The notes under the pieces are model-generated. The model made no database searches. It saw nothing but the letters and a program-made list of their open reading frames with translations, and was not told the DNA's origin. A stretch of DNA of 64,000 nt from Kappaphycus alvarezii (Eukaryota; Rhodophyta; Florideophyceae; Gigartinales; Solieriaceae). The translations under genes were made by a program, and so were the position numbers. The DNA is taken from positions 1,389,001-1,453,000 of the forward strand of contig NADL03000478.1 of assembly GCA_002205965.3 (NCBI GenBank), in the 5' to 3' direction. Of this stretch, positions 46,323 through 58,352 are shown piece after piece. How positions within the stretch are numbered: position 1 is the stretch's first letter; every line of letters begins with the position of its first letter.

Positions 46323-47171
46323 TTGGCCTCTAGACCAGATCCAGAGAAAACGCATACTCTTCTTGGACATCTCGACGGCGTGGATTTCTATTTCCAATAC
46401 GATACATTCGCCTCGAATGGAAAACTCGTTGACGTCGCAAAAGACTACTCTATTGTCAAGCAAAAAATATTCGAGCACGTCGTTAAGGAAGAAGATCCCC
46501 AAGACATCATTTGACAAGCTTTAGAAGTTGGATTCGACATCGACGACTTTGCTGGCTCCCTGAAGGAGATGGATCCCCTTTATAAGAGAACTATCTCTTC
46601 CACAAAGTTGCAAGATTTGGACTTCTACATACCGCCGCCTGTCGTCACGAGGAGCTACAGAATTTCTTAGCTTTCCGTTGACCCAGAGATTACTCAAACA
46701 TCAAACATACTCTAAGAGACTTTCAATAATATCGCCTCACGTTCACTTGCCCTGCAATTTGAGTCTCGGAGGTCCCATCAGCCAAGTTTTTAGTTCGTCC
46801 GCACTTCCGTTTCAGAAACATCGAGAAAAAGGTGGACGCTCTAGCTGAGGATCTCTCGAGACTGACAATTTCTTAATAGTAAAAAGGGAGATAACGGTGC
46901 AGGACCTTAGGCGGCACAACAGAGGGCCAAAGCAGTTCGTTAGTGCTCTTGTTGTAACGAACAAGGTCAAAACTCCATGAACTGCGAGAAACACCACTGC
47001 AATACGCGTTGCTCTTATTGCGGAAGGACCGGTTATTCAGAAGCCACTTGGTGGCCTGCTGCTAGGGACAGATCTTCGGGAGCTCACGATAAAAACGAGG
47101 AGGAAAATGGAAAAGAAGGTCAGCTTAATGTAGTCTGGGAAAGCTATTCGGACACCGATTCTGCTTTCTAG
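46323..47171 (+). pseudogene. Gag relic of gypsy 2
   Basis: A capsid-like N-terminal frame (46323-46514, with LLGHLDGVDFYFQYDTF) is followed by decayed sequence. At 46977-47171 a nucleocapsid zinc knuckle reads CSYCGRTGYSEATW, a CX2CX4HX4C knuckle in which His has become Tyr and the last Cys Trp. An acidic linker leads towards the pol region. Confidence 0.6.
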
Positions 47172-47271
47172 GAAGTCGTTTATGAAACAAAAAGAACATA
47201 CGAGGGCGATGCTTTACTAAAAAAGCGATATTCGATGAACTAAAAGGTAGCTCGGTATTCGCGACCCCCAC

Positions 47272-49400
47272 TTGCTCGCAGGATACTGGCAGGTTCGCAT
47301 GAGCGAGGAGTGTAAGGAGATGACTACCTTTGTTTACCGTTATGGGACGTTCAAGTTTCAGCTTATGCCCTTTCGTCTCATGAATGCGCCGTCAAGTTTT
47401 CAGCCCATGTTGCACTATGTTTTACGGGACATTTCCTTCGCACGCGTTTATCTAGACGATGTTGTCGTCTTTTTTATCTCCGTCGAGAAGCACATTGATC
47501 ACTTAAAAGATAATTTTGGACGCTATCGGAAAGGCGGGCTTGAATTTCAAGAGCAGCTGGCTTCGCAATATCACTAAGTATGATTTTGCGAAACAAGCTC
47601 TTAAGTTTCTGGACAAAAAGTTGACGAAAACCGAGGTCACGTCGACGAGGAGAAGAATAAGGCTATCAAGGAAACCCTGCTTCCGAAGGATAAGACTGAG
47701 TTGCGCGGTTTCCTTGGCCTTGCCGGTAATTAATGAAGTTTTTTTCGGTGTTTCGCCGATATTTACACCGCATTACATGATTCTACGTCCAGCAATAAAG
47801 ATTTCAACTGGACAAAGGAAATAATGGAAGAATTTGAGACTTTGAAAGAGAAACCCACCACTCCACCGGTTCTGGGATTTCCAGACTTCGACTCCTCATT
47901 TATGGTGGAAACTGGCGCTTCGAGCGTCGCAATAGGGGCAGTCCTCTCCCAGCAAAAGGAGGACGGCAAGACAAACCCCGCACAGTACGCTAGCCGCGCC
48001 ATGAATTAGGCCGAGAAGAACCATTCCGCATGTGTAAGGGAAGATACAGCGGTAATTTTCGCCTTGAGGAAGTTTCGGGTATACTTGTTGTCGACAAAGC
48101 ATTCGGGTTGGTTACCCATCATCAAGCCCTTCGTTACGCCTTTAAAAAGAACGATATACATAAAAGGATGGCTCGGTGGATTGAATTTCTTGCTGAGTAC
48201 GAGTTCGAAGTCGAGCATAGGCCGGGCGCAAATAATAGCGACGCGGACTACCTGCTGGGAGCCGCCCCGTCTTGTTCCACATCATTCTCAGGTGTCCACG
48301 AAGGAGACTTGGCTGCAACAGTTGGTTTAGTCGATGTCGTAAAGGGCCGTTCATTTGAATCACATCTTGGTGAGGTCGCTCGTCATCTACAGGAGTTTAA
48401 GATAGAATAAGAAGACGAAACCAAAAGGCGTACAATCAAGCGTTTGGCGAAACGCTTCATGGTTTGGGAGAGGAAACTACCACGACGCACAAAAATGGAA
48501 CTCAAGAATATCCCCTTCCTTGAGGATAAGACGTCGATACTCCACAGCTTCCTCGATGATATTGGACACTGGGACACTGAAACCACGAAGAAGTTCGTCT
48601 TTGATCGCTACTGGGGGCAGTGTATGCATTGCGACATCCAAAAATTCTTAAAAAGTTGTGACGGATATCAGAAGACGAAAAGATTCCACCTTACCGTACA
48701 AGCCTGAAAATACCGCTGTCAAACATATTAGAGACTTGTTCGATCGATTTCGTGGGCCGCTTCCGAAGTTGAAGGGCGGAGAGAAGAATCTGCTCATTGT
48801 TGTAGAGTATTTAACGGTTTGGCCAATAGATTTGGCCACCGAAGATTCGTCGCCAATACTGTTGCTCAGTTTATAAAGAAGGAAGTGTTGTTCCACCTTG
48901 GTCCCGTGAAGACCATTGTATCCGACAACGCGGGATGCTTCAGTGCTGAGTCTCTTAGCTCCTTTTTGGGGAAACACGGAAACGCTTGGAATACTGTCCT
49001 GACCAACTCCCCCTTATAGAATGGTAGGGCTGAGAGGATGGTACGCACCATCAAGACTGCCGTCAAGAAAATGGTTCTAGGACAGAGAATGGATTGGGAG
49101 GAGAGTCTGCCGAACGTTTTGTATGGATACCAACGTAGTCGTCTCGCCTACGGAGCATCCTAGTTCGAGTTGATGTACAGAGTTGTGTCACGTATGGAAT
49201 TATCAGATGGCCTAGCTCTCATTTCCAACTCCTCGAAGCGCCATCGCCGATTGGAGTTGTTAGCAAAGGTAGCACTCCGGGCACGAAGAATGGATGACCA
49301 AGAGCGTGTATTAAAAAAGGAATTCGCGGAACCTGTAGGGTTCAATGTCGGCGACTGGGTACTTGTTGCACATGGGGTGGCCTTCCAGACAACAGTTTAA
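47272..49400 (+). pseudogene. Pol relic of gypsy 2 (RT-RH-IN)
   Basis: RT palm: LAGYWQVRMSEECKEMTTFV, MNAPSSFQ and an intact YLDD catalytic box at 47449-47460. RNase H: FETLKEKPTTPPVLGFPDFD, then ETGASSVAIGAVLSQQ, where the usual first acidic residue of the D-A-S motif reads E-T-G-A-S, then YASRAMN and EVEHRPGANNSDADYL. Integrase: the HHCC zinc module DIGHWDTETTKKFVFDRYWG with CDGYQK (second Cys to Tyr), core with GPLPKLKGGEKNLLIVVEYL, VSDNAGCF, then NGRAERMVRTIK-type and FELMY sequence, and the C-terminal FNVGDWVLVAHG. Stops and frameshifts are scattered, but the fold is less eroded than in gypsy 1. The protease region is not recognisable. Confidence 0.85.
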
Positions 49401-50536
49401 TGGCCAGCTCTCAACTCAAGATAATTCGGGAAGTGCCAGATATGGAAAGGTGATCAACCGAGGTATTGGCTGACCTCGTATGGTGGACGCCACTCAAGAC
49501 GTGCCATCCACGCGAGGCGTTTGGTTCTTTTTGTGGTTCGCCCAAGAAACATGCAAAGTTAGTGCATTCCGTACTCACTGATCATAGCGGTCGTAGAGTT
49601 ATCCATTAGTACAACTTGTCTCCTGTTTGTTTGAATAATATGTTTTATTCTGTTTTTTATATTGCTTGAATAATATGTTTGTTTTGATGTTTTCATACGC
49701 ATTCTTACAAGATATTCATTGGTCAACCTCCCATTTTTATGGATAATCTTCTAATAAGTATCAATATCGCCCAGTAAATCCAGAAGAAATGAAGTACAAC
49801 GTAGAAGGCAATAGATTGATGGAACCTGTGGAATAACCGTAAAACCTACCGCTCGAAGCTACCTACCTTACCCTTCACCTTCGATTGCGTTCAATCACGG
49901 CCGCTACACGCCCTTGTATGTAAAGGTAGCTTGGAATCGGCTTCAGCGTCCGCTTCCATTGACATACTCGCCACCTTGGTAGCGATCTTCTTCCGCGGCG
50001 ATTTGCCTCCCGTGCTCAACCTAGGCAACTGCTTCGTCCGCGCCATTGTGGTGTTTTTGCACAACTAAGTATAGGCTTCCACGAGTACATATGCAGTCTG
50101 AAACTGCGCCTCCGCACCTCTCAGCTTCTTCATCACCGTCGTTGTGCCACCATAAGCCGAGGAGAATAGGATGGAAGGGAGAGGGACAAGCCAAAAAGGC
50201 ACTGGAGACAAGAATGCGCACCAGAGGAACAGGTGCAAAATACAGGTAGCCCCAGCAGAGAAGGAAAAGCTTAGAAGGCGCCCATCCAAGGCGCGCAAGC
50301 AAGAAGGCACACCAGCCATGGAGGCGCACAAGCCCAAGAGCCCCAGCAGAGAAGCGCAACCGGTAAGGGGCTCCACACAAGTCCAGAAGGCGCGCAAGCC
50401 AAGAAATAACCCGGGGATCAGGAGCGAACAAGCAGGTGTTTTGATGTGGAGGTTCGGGATGGAAGGGCTGGCAATTTGAAATACTGAAATGCACAGTACA
50501 GGATGGGGCCCCATAGACGTTCTGGAGACAGGGTGG
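49401..50536. other. Gypsy 2 3' leader/untranslated stretch with short repeats
   Basis: Lies between integrase and the 3' LTR. Around 50247-50410 AGCCCCAGCAGAGAAG and AAGGCGCGCAAGC.AAGAA each occur twice about 90-100 bp apart, so a unit has been duplicated. A 178-codon minus-strand frame here has no recognised domain and is probably incidental. Confidence 0.45.
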
Positions 50537-50768
50537 TGATGGGGACAAACGTTTCATTCTGGATTGTTTTTAGTTATTGTGAAGTAAAGTACTGTACTGT
50601 ACTGCACTGTACGGGTTATATTTGTGGTTTAGACAACAGAACTAAAATTTATTCATTTTCTAAGAAGCGTCGGCCGCTTTTGGCCACAAGCGTTTCGGCG
50701 CTTGCCTTTAGTTGGCTAGATGTGATGCGCGTGAGGAAACGGAGGCAACAAAACGACAGACACCAACA
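50537..50768 (+). repeat. 3' LTR of gypsy 2
   Basis: Uninterrupted 232-bp copy, starting TGATGGGG and ending CACCAACA. It includes a TACTG/CAGTA repeat block at 50588-50612. Confidence 0.8.
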
Positions 50769-53700
50769 CAGCCGTCGACTGGAGATGCTCTTAGTCTTCT
50801 ACAATAGTTTAACCCACTACTTGTTATGGTTCAGGGGTTTTATCTCATTAAAAGATTCCCCCTCCGCTGAATTATTCTGCAATACTGACAGTGCCGTACT
50901 ACAGCACAGTACAGTTGTGAATGTACGTACCCTGACTTGTGTAAGGTAACGGGCTTACTGTAATGTATCTGCGCACGTGCAAGCAGCTGTACTTATTTTC
51001 GGTTGGCATTTGTGAGCTTACGCAAAAGCAGAATTCTGTAAAAATTCAGAAATAGTGCGGGAATATATTTCTAATATTTATTCCTTCAAATTTAAAAGTG
51101 GTTTAAGCAGTGCAACTAAAAGTAAATATGATACTGCAGTTAGGTCTGTAAAGGTGCTGCTGTTGGATTTGTCCATGATGATTATTTGGATGGGCAGCAA
51201 ACACACGCGAAAATTAGAACAACTCAACTCTATTTAGTCACATTTATTTCTCACGCCTCTTCACTAACTTGGCACATTTCAGCAATTTTTCTCACGAATA
51301 TGTCGCAGAATCCCGCTACTGAATTACAGACTGCAATTTCATTCCTGAAATTTGAAGTTCTCTTTTCAGAATTCTATTTGTGTAATATCTCTGGATTGCG
51401 GCCGGTTTTTCGAAAACTAGTTGCCGAAAACCAGAATGCAGTATGCTTAAGACTGCGACTTGTACGTGGTCCCTCTAAGAGTTTAGAAAGCACATGAAAT
51501 GCTAGAATACGCGATAAGGCGTGAGTGCTGAGTCGGCTAGAGTCTAGACTTCCCGAATGATAATAGGGACGAATGGAGCTACGCATGGTACAGTCCGGGA
51601 CAAAATTATGAGACTAGGAGGCATGAATGTACCCGTACTACATCCCTGATCAGTAAAACACTACAGTTTCACTCCCCGTACTAATTTGAAGCAATATATG
51701 CACCATATTGAGGATCTATAAAAGCTCTTTCTATATATGCAAGCATTTTCAAACAGTAACGGAAACATATGTTTTTTTGTAAAAACTGATTAAGACTGGT
51801 CAAAAATATAAGATTGTTTAGAAAAGAAGCACTGAGCCCACAGTACAATACTACTTTCAATACTTTTTTTCGGTCTCATAGTTTTGAATCGCATTGTACT
51901 TTACTAAGGCAGATTTATCTCAAATCTTTATGATCCATATTTGATATTTCAACGGCAATTTACGATATATTTCCTTAATTCATCACCAATTGAGCCCTAC
52001 GGAACTTCGTAGCGAGCATTTATGTCCATTTTATGTGATTAGAAAGTCTTAGAAAATTTCAAACACATCTAAAACAACGAAGAAGCCTCCTTAACACCTG
52101 CTTTTAGTGGAAGCGGAACAGTAGGGAGCGTTATAATGCTACTGAACGAGATTATTCTACCGCAGAGCTTCTTTGACAAATGTAAGAATTTTACAATCCA
52201 GTATTGAACTGTTTGATTTGGAATCCACTATCACTTTGAAACCAAACAAACTTTAACGTTGAAATTCAACTTAAGTTGAGACCACTAACAGGACTGCAAC
52301 TTTAAGTATCATATGAGATTACCCGTGATATTATTGCGCACTAAATAGTTCTGCTTAAAACTTTGATAATGTGCTAGCCTTTATTTAGCTTTCGAGCTTA
52401 ATTATTTTGGAATTTTAATCTGTGTTCATGCTTTTAATTTTCTTCCTTGTTTTTGCGCACAATAGATATTCGCACGTTTATGCTATGAGAAAGTAAAGTA
52501 TCTCTCAGGATAGTAACGGGTACTCTTCGGCAGGAAGACGAAGGTAACAAGGGGAAAAGAATATTTGTTTATGATATAGACTGTTAAATTTTTCTAAAAG
52601 AAATGCGTCTACAGAATATTTGGAACAAATTTAATCCATCAACAACAAGGGTTTTTATGAAAGGACTTTATGTGGGTCTAGCCTCAATTTAAATAGACAA
52701 AAATGGTAAAGCCACAACGTCACATAGGAAACTCCCCGCCTATAGTACAAAGAGTCCTTCAAACATTGTGCTCTCATCATTTACATACTCTTTGTTCCAA
52801 ACAACCAAAACCGAAAAGCTGGCTCCACTGAACTGGTACGTACCACATAAGACTATCCTAGTGGTAAATCAGACCATTTGGAGTATCGGGATTGAATTTG
52901 ACAATCAAGAAACTCTACTTTGTCCTTCTCCGAATTTTAGAGAGTCATGGTATTTTTATTCATCGAAAGCTTATCTGTGGTCAAAGAAGAAACCAACAAA
53001 AGTTTTCCCATTTTAATCGTCAAACTGAGTTGTATTGCGCAAGAATTGATGAACAAAGCAGAATTTGTAGGACGATTGAAGACTTACCTGAATCTTTCTT
53101 TCAGAAAAGAAACTTTTGACACAGGAATCTGAATTGATGAAAAATTTCTGTACCTTTCTAGCCCATAAGGATACCTACGAGTACTAAAACTGCTGGGGAA
53201 GTTTTTCCTGGACCTTTTTTGACAGCAAATCTGTCAAAGGCAACTGAAGAGGAGTATAAAGGGATAGAAAAGTCAATTTAAATTTGGACTTTTGTGGAAA
53301 TACAGTACACATATCTACAAAGCTGCTTAATTCAATGTTCTGTGCATAGTTGTTTCCTTCGCGTCACATGGTATTAGCTGTCCATCACTCTCTTTAAACA
53401 CCCTGAGAAGCAATAGCACAGCTCGCTGCTGGGTAAGAGACTTTGGGGTGGAAGAGCGAGTTTTTTTCTTGGAAGACTGGAGGTTATGCTTTTTCTGCGG
53501 GTTATAAGCCTGGAATGAATTCCTTTCCGCGGAATAATGGAATCTTTCGAAGAATAGGAACAAAAAAGAGAGATGAAATCAGGGAGAGAGAACGGACAAC
53601 AACGGATGTAGAAGTGGTTAAACAGCGCAGGGTATTCCTATTACAGATTAGGATTTTGTCACGAACAAAAACTTTGAAGTTCCGATTTAAATGCAGAGGA

Positions 53701-56700
53701 AGGAAGCCGACGAGCCATAAGTGAGTAATATCACCGAAGAAAAATCAAATAGGGTAGATAATAGAAAAAGGAAGTGAATATCGGCGGATAAAAGTTGCTA
53801 TATTCAAAGCTGCAGTCGGCAGGAAGTTACATAGGGGAAAGTGGGGAGTCGATTTAGGGGTCAACAATGGGGATGCTGTTCTCCGTAGTAGAGAGGCAGG
53901 TATAAATGACAGTTAGCTAGGTTATAAATATCTAAAACTTTGGAGTAAGTAAATTAAATGAGAGTCAAGTAATAAATATCAAAGTTGGAGATGAGATAGT
54001 TCGCCACTAGGCCCAAAAAGTAGCATTCATATGTTAAAATTTCAAATCCAATTTGGCGGCAGAGATAAAATTGACTTTAAGAACTAAACAAGAAGATATC
54101 GTTGTTTGCTAGGTGGTTTCGATTTTGCGGAACTTATCGTATGGGTTCTTGTGGTAATGTTAAAAATTCCAAAATATAATGCGCTTGAAAAATAAAGCTT
54201 TTTCAGATACGTTTTCATTGCGGAACGAAGGAATATATTTTGGATTGAACTGGACTCCCCGAACTGTAAATGTATGAGAACCAAGAGTAAAAGGGCTAAT
54301 TTCAGAATAGGTCAATCTGATACCATTATCTTTGCAACAATATTATCAGTAAGATTCAATGAGCTAATTATCTAAAAGTCAGAATTACGGGTATAAAATC
54401 TATGACCCTGCTGAAAGAATTAGCTCTTGAACTCAGGTGTCACCTAGCCTTTATTTTCATGGGGAAGATAAAATCTTACAATTTTTATCCCTTTCGTACA
54501 GTTTTGAAGCCCTGCAATTCAGCAGCAGTAATATGTATTAAAGCTTAGAACATTTTTTCCTTTTAGTGCTGAACGTAACATATCCATCACTCCATAATAC
54601 ATGCCAAATACATTCAATACATTCATTGGTCCATGATTCCGTAGTTTCCATTTTTTCATAGCCGAAGTATATGCCAGGTAAAGGTCACAGAGAAGAAATT
54701 TCACTATGATTTTACCTCGATACATTTGAAATTACTGGTCGTTATTATTTTTCGATGTTAAGGAATAAGATCAAGATCATCCAAAGGTTCTCGGATTCGT
54801 ATTGTTTAACGTAATCTAAACAGTAAGATATAAACATTGTTGGTATCCAAACTCTTCAATAGTAAGTGGGATACAATCTACAAAATAGTAGTGTTCAAAA
54901 AGATAATTTTCATTTTGTTCTGGTCATTTTTTTTGTTTGATGGAAAGATTAACCCGTTACATATAAATATTCAACCGAATGAATGATGAAAGGAAAAATT
55001 CAGAACACTGACTTAGTCCTGGATCATTTTTACGAATGGAAGGGGAAATATATACTTCGAGCGGAAAAAAAACAACGCAAAATAATCTAGGCTCAAGTTT
55101 TTTTTAAATATATGCGTTTGGGACTGAAGCCATGTTTCATTGTTTCTAAAGATGAGTCCTAGCTATATAAATTGAGAATGTGGAGAATTTAATAAAATTT
55201 TGGTGAACGAAAGTAAGTTTACTTGTTATTAACCAAATTAGCACTTTAGTTTGATTGAAAAGTGGTAAATTTATTCATGGAAAGAAAAATAATCGGTACA
55301 CTGCAATTGTGGGAGTTTTCAATCCCTAAGTAATCGCATATAATTATCAGCAAATTTGGAGGGTTGATAATTATCTTTGATGAATATTCATTCTTTTTGC
55401 AGCAAAAGGCATCGATCACTATTTGTAATAAGTTAATAAATTGATCTGGAGATATTTTATATTCATTCAATAACAAATTACGATTTTTTATTTATTGCAT
55501 CGAAAAGCGTGAAGAAGATAGACGGGATATTCAAATATTGAAACATAAATACAGTTTTTCTGAAAAACATCGATTCGTGGAAATTCAATGTTTTTTCTGA
55601 GTAGCAAGGATAAAATATCTGTAAAATTGGAAAATATTCAAACAAGAAGCTACAATTGACAACAAATTTTAGTGTTAATAAAACGTCAAACTAACTTCTA
55701 TAAGCGAATAATTGTCTAATTCTAACTGACATAAAATGAGCAGAGCTTAGTAGTTAATTTTTTTTACCACCCATGGATTTAGACGAGATTTCAAGGAGTT
55801 TCGAGAAATCATTCGTATCCTCTCGCGAATATATTTACTTTTATCGGATAGTAAGATCCACTCATTTATCCTCATTCATCCATTTTATTTAGTTTTGATA
55901 ATAACCATATAAAGTAATGCTCCGTCATAATTTTTCCCTTAGACCAAATTTTTTCAAAGATGGATTAATTAAATTAGTTGTTAGGGAACGTAACTCAGAA
56001 AGATTATTCGTTCCAGTTCATTTAACTATTGAAAGTTACAATATTTGAAAGAATAATTACACAATATTATTGTCTTTTACAATAGAATAAAAGGTCTATT
56101 GAAAGGAAAAATGGAAATTGAATATAAGATTTACTACATTCGTTTGCATTGAAAACACGTAAATAATAGCGAATCGATAAAAAGAGAAAAAACGAATGAT
56201 TAAGTTCTTTAGACCATGAATGCCGAAATTGTTGGAGTGGAATCTATTCCAGTACCTTTAAATAAGCAATCTTAGTCTGAGATGACTTTCCAAAATAATG
56301 CAGGCAGATTAAAAATAATTTATAATTTGGGAAAAGCTTCTTGAAAAATTTTTCCCTCGGATATATAGTCTTCTTTCTTTCAATTTTAGACTGAAGTTCC
56401 TGATTTTAAAAATCTATAAAACTCGTCGCTCGATGTGATTTATTTAAGAAAAGACCAATTTTAACACATATGGTACAAGGTCTACGGAAAAGGCTAAAAA
56501 TTCATACGTGTACAAGAAGTATTCAACTTACCTGATGTTGCAATTTAACAGAGCAATACCCTTCAAAATATTGAAAACGATAATATGCATTACTGAATTT
56601 TTCTAGCGATGGCTCTACTACAAATTTAAAACTATATTTCGTAAGAAGACAATGATACTCAATCAGGTTAAATCACAATCTTACTACGTTTTCAAGATAG

Positions 56701-57890
56701 AGGCGCAGTTTTATTATTTTATAACTTTCTTTTAAAAGATATTTGTTATCTACTCTGACTGAGAGCAGTACAACGTCCTGGACATTTTTGAATATTGTAG
56801 ACATAAAGCAGCATCTTTTTCCCCAATTTACTTGTTACGTTTGGATACTTTTGTGTAAAATAACCCTTCATATTAATTTGGATATTAAGCGACGAAAATA
56901 TTTTTCAACAGAGGAATTTAAAATTTAATTTATAAAAAGTTATTACAAAGTTACCGAAAAGTTTTGATATTTACAAAAACTTTTCTGTTTTATGGCCATT
57001 AATTAATAATTAAATTTTTTTCTTGTATTCAATCATTCTAAATAATTAGCTCCGACGGAAAAAAGTTTACATATTTTCAAAAATAGATCAGTTACAGAAT
57101 TATGCAAAATTATTTAAACAGCCGATAAAAGAGGTTGAATCATGCAAATGAAATATTGAAAGAAAATACATAAAATTATTAATATTGCGCAACCCAAAAT
57201 AAATTAATAGAAAAGCAATAACTCTTTCAATTATATCGAAAAATAAAATCAGCGGGAAAAAAATGATAGTTATTAAAAATACCAAGAAATCATTTTTTTA
57301 ATTTTCTACTCAAGGGAAAAACCTATTTTTCAAAGGAAAAGATAAGTAGGGAAAGTTTTTCGAAAAGTTGTCGCTTTTCGCTGAAAACCCTTCACTAAAA
57401 ATTGATGTGGAGTATTTAAAACTTGGAATTTGAATCTAAAATTAAGATTTCTTGAACCATTACTTCCATTCTATAGTTTTAATTAGATATAGAAACAGCC
57501 ATAAAAAAATTTCGTGCTACCAAGAGACTAAGTAAGGAAATGCTAAATTTTACTCTGAATAATTCTTCCAAATTCCCGTGAAATAGTGAGATAAAAATAT
57601 TACATTATCTGCATAAATAACGGCAAAATATTTTTGTTTCCTAAATCAATGTAGTATTATAATTTATAAACTAGAAAAGCCACTGCAAATATTTTTAGGC
57701 CATGCATGCAGCATCGAAAATAGAGTCATATTCCAGTTATTTGGACATCAGAACGAATTAAATAATTATGTGATGAATAAATTATAGCTTGAATCTAATG
57801 ACAGTTCCATACATTTTCAAGAGAGCTTATATGTGAATAACTGAGCTTGGTATAATTTTCCTGTCTTAACTTACATTTCCTTCTTTTAAC
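50769..57890. other. AT-rich, no recognisable gene
   Basis: From about 51 kb the base composition drops to strongly AT-rich, with many A and T runs. Frames never exceed about 100 codons and match nothing. I looked for organellar genes, tRNAs, centromere-like tandem repeats and transposon motifs and could support none. Confidence 0.5.
57851..57856 (+). promoter_or_regulatory. TATA-like box
   Basis: TATAAT lies 35-40 bases before the ATG of the secreted-protein gene, followed by a pyrimidine-rich leader. In AT-rich DNA such a match is weak evidence. Confidence 0.25.
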
Positions 57891-58352
57891 ATGAAACCGA
57901 ATAATTTTCAAATTTCCGTTGTTTTAAGCTTTTTTTCCCTCCTCTTAGCTCTTTTTTGCCAAGTATCGTCGGAAAGTAGAAGCTCAACTTACAATGTCCA
58001 AATTGGAAACCCATGTGTGTCTTGGTGCCGAGAAAAATTCTTGACTTATTTTAGTATGCAGCCAAGCGCTTCTTGCACTTTCTCTAACCCGAACACGATA
58101 AGCATTGGAGATTTTCATTTCGAGAATTTGGCCTGCACTACACAATCTTCCAATTTAGATAACTTACCATTAATGATAGAGAATGGGTTCTCTGAATCAG
58201 GTGTAAGTGTCGTGGTGGTCGAATCAGAATCTATGAGTACAATTTTCAGCAATAATGGTGATATTCAAACTGAATCGGTGAATGAGGTCGAAAATTCCGA
58301 TATGAAGGAAGAAAATGATCCTGTTCCATCATTTGAAGCTGCTAGATTCTAA
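57891..58352 (+). CDS. Small predicted secreted protein, unknown family
   Basis: 153 residues, the only frame in the AT-rich right third with clear protein character. Residues 1-28 form a classic signal peptide: a Lys near the start, a hydrophobic core VVLSFFSLLLALF and a small-residue site near QVSSES. The mature part has four cysteines, at residues 42, 46, 62 and 82 (NPCVSWC, ASCTF, LACTT), enough for two disulfides. It then has an acidic, Ser/Glu-rich C-terminal third (from about 108) without cysteines. No transmembrane segment follows. A TATA-like box lies upstream and ATTAAA 43 bases after the stop. I do not recognise the family. It could be a cell-wall or extracellular protein; this is inferred only from the signal peptide. 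A chance frame is possible, but the ordered signal-Cys-acidic layout argues against it. Confidence 0.55.
   Translation: MKPNNFQISVVLSFFSLLLALFCQVSSESRSSTYNVQIGNPCVSWCREKFLTYFSMQPSASCTFSNPNTISIGDFHFENLACTTQSSNLDNLPLMIENGFSESGVSVVVVESESMSTIFSNNGDIQTESVNEVENSDMKEENDPVPSFEAARF

Larger units (their letters stand above)
44385..50768 (+). mobile_element. Ty3/gypsy element 2 with nested Tc1-like insertion
   Basis: Both ends carry the same LTR: 44385-46218 (split by later insertions) and 50537-50768. Between them are gag with a zinc knuckle, RT, RNase H and integrase on the plus strand, in gypsy order. A candidate primer-binding site starts TTGGTACTC at 46219, just after the 5' LTR. Without the insertion the element would be about 4.8 kb. 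Confidence 0.8.

Noticed and set aside
50021-50557. 178-codon minus-strand frame with hydrophobic stretches
   Set aside because: Lies in the non-coding 3' part of gypsy 2 and is the complement of a purine-rich duplicated sequence; no family match.
51000-57800. Organellar DNA insertion as the cause of the AT-rich block
   Set aside because: No plastid or mitochondrial protein, tRNA or rRNA sequence could be recognised in any frame.
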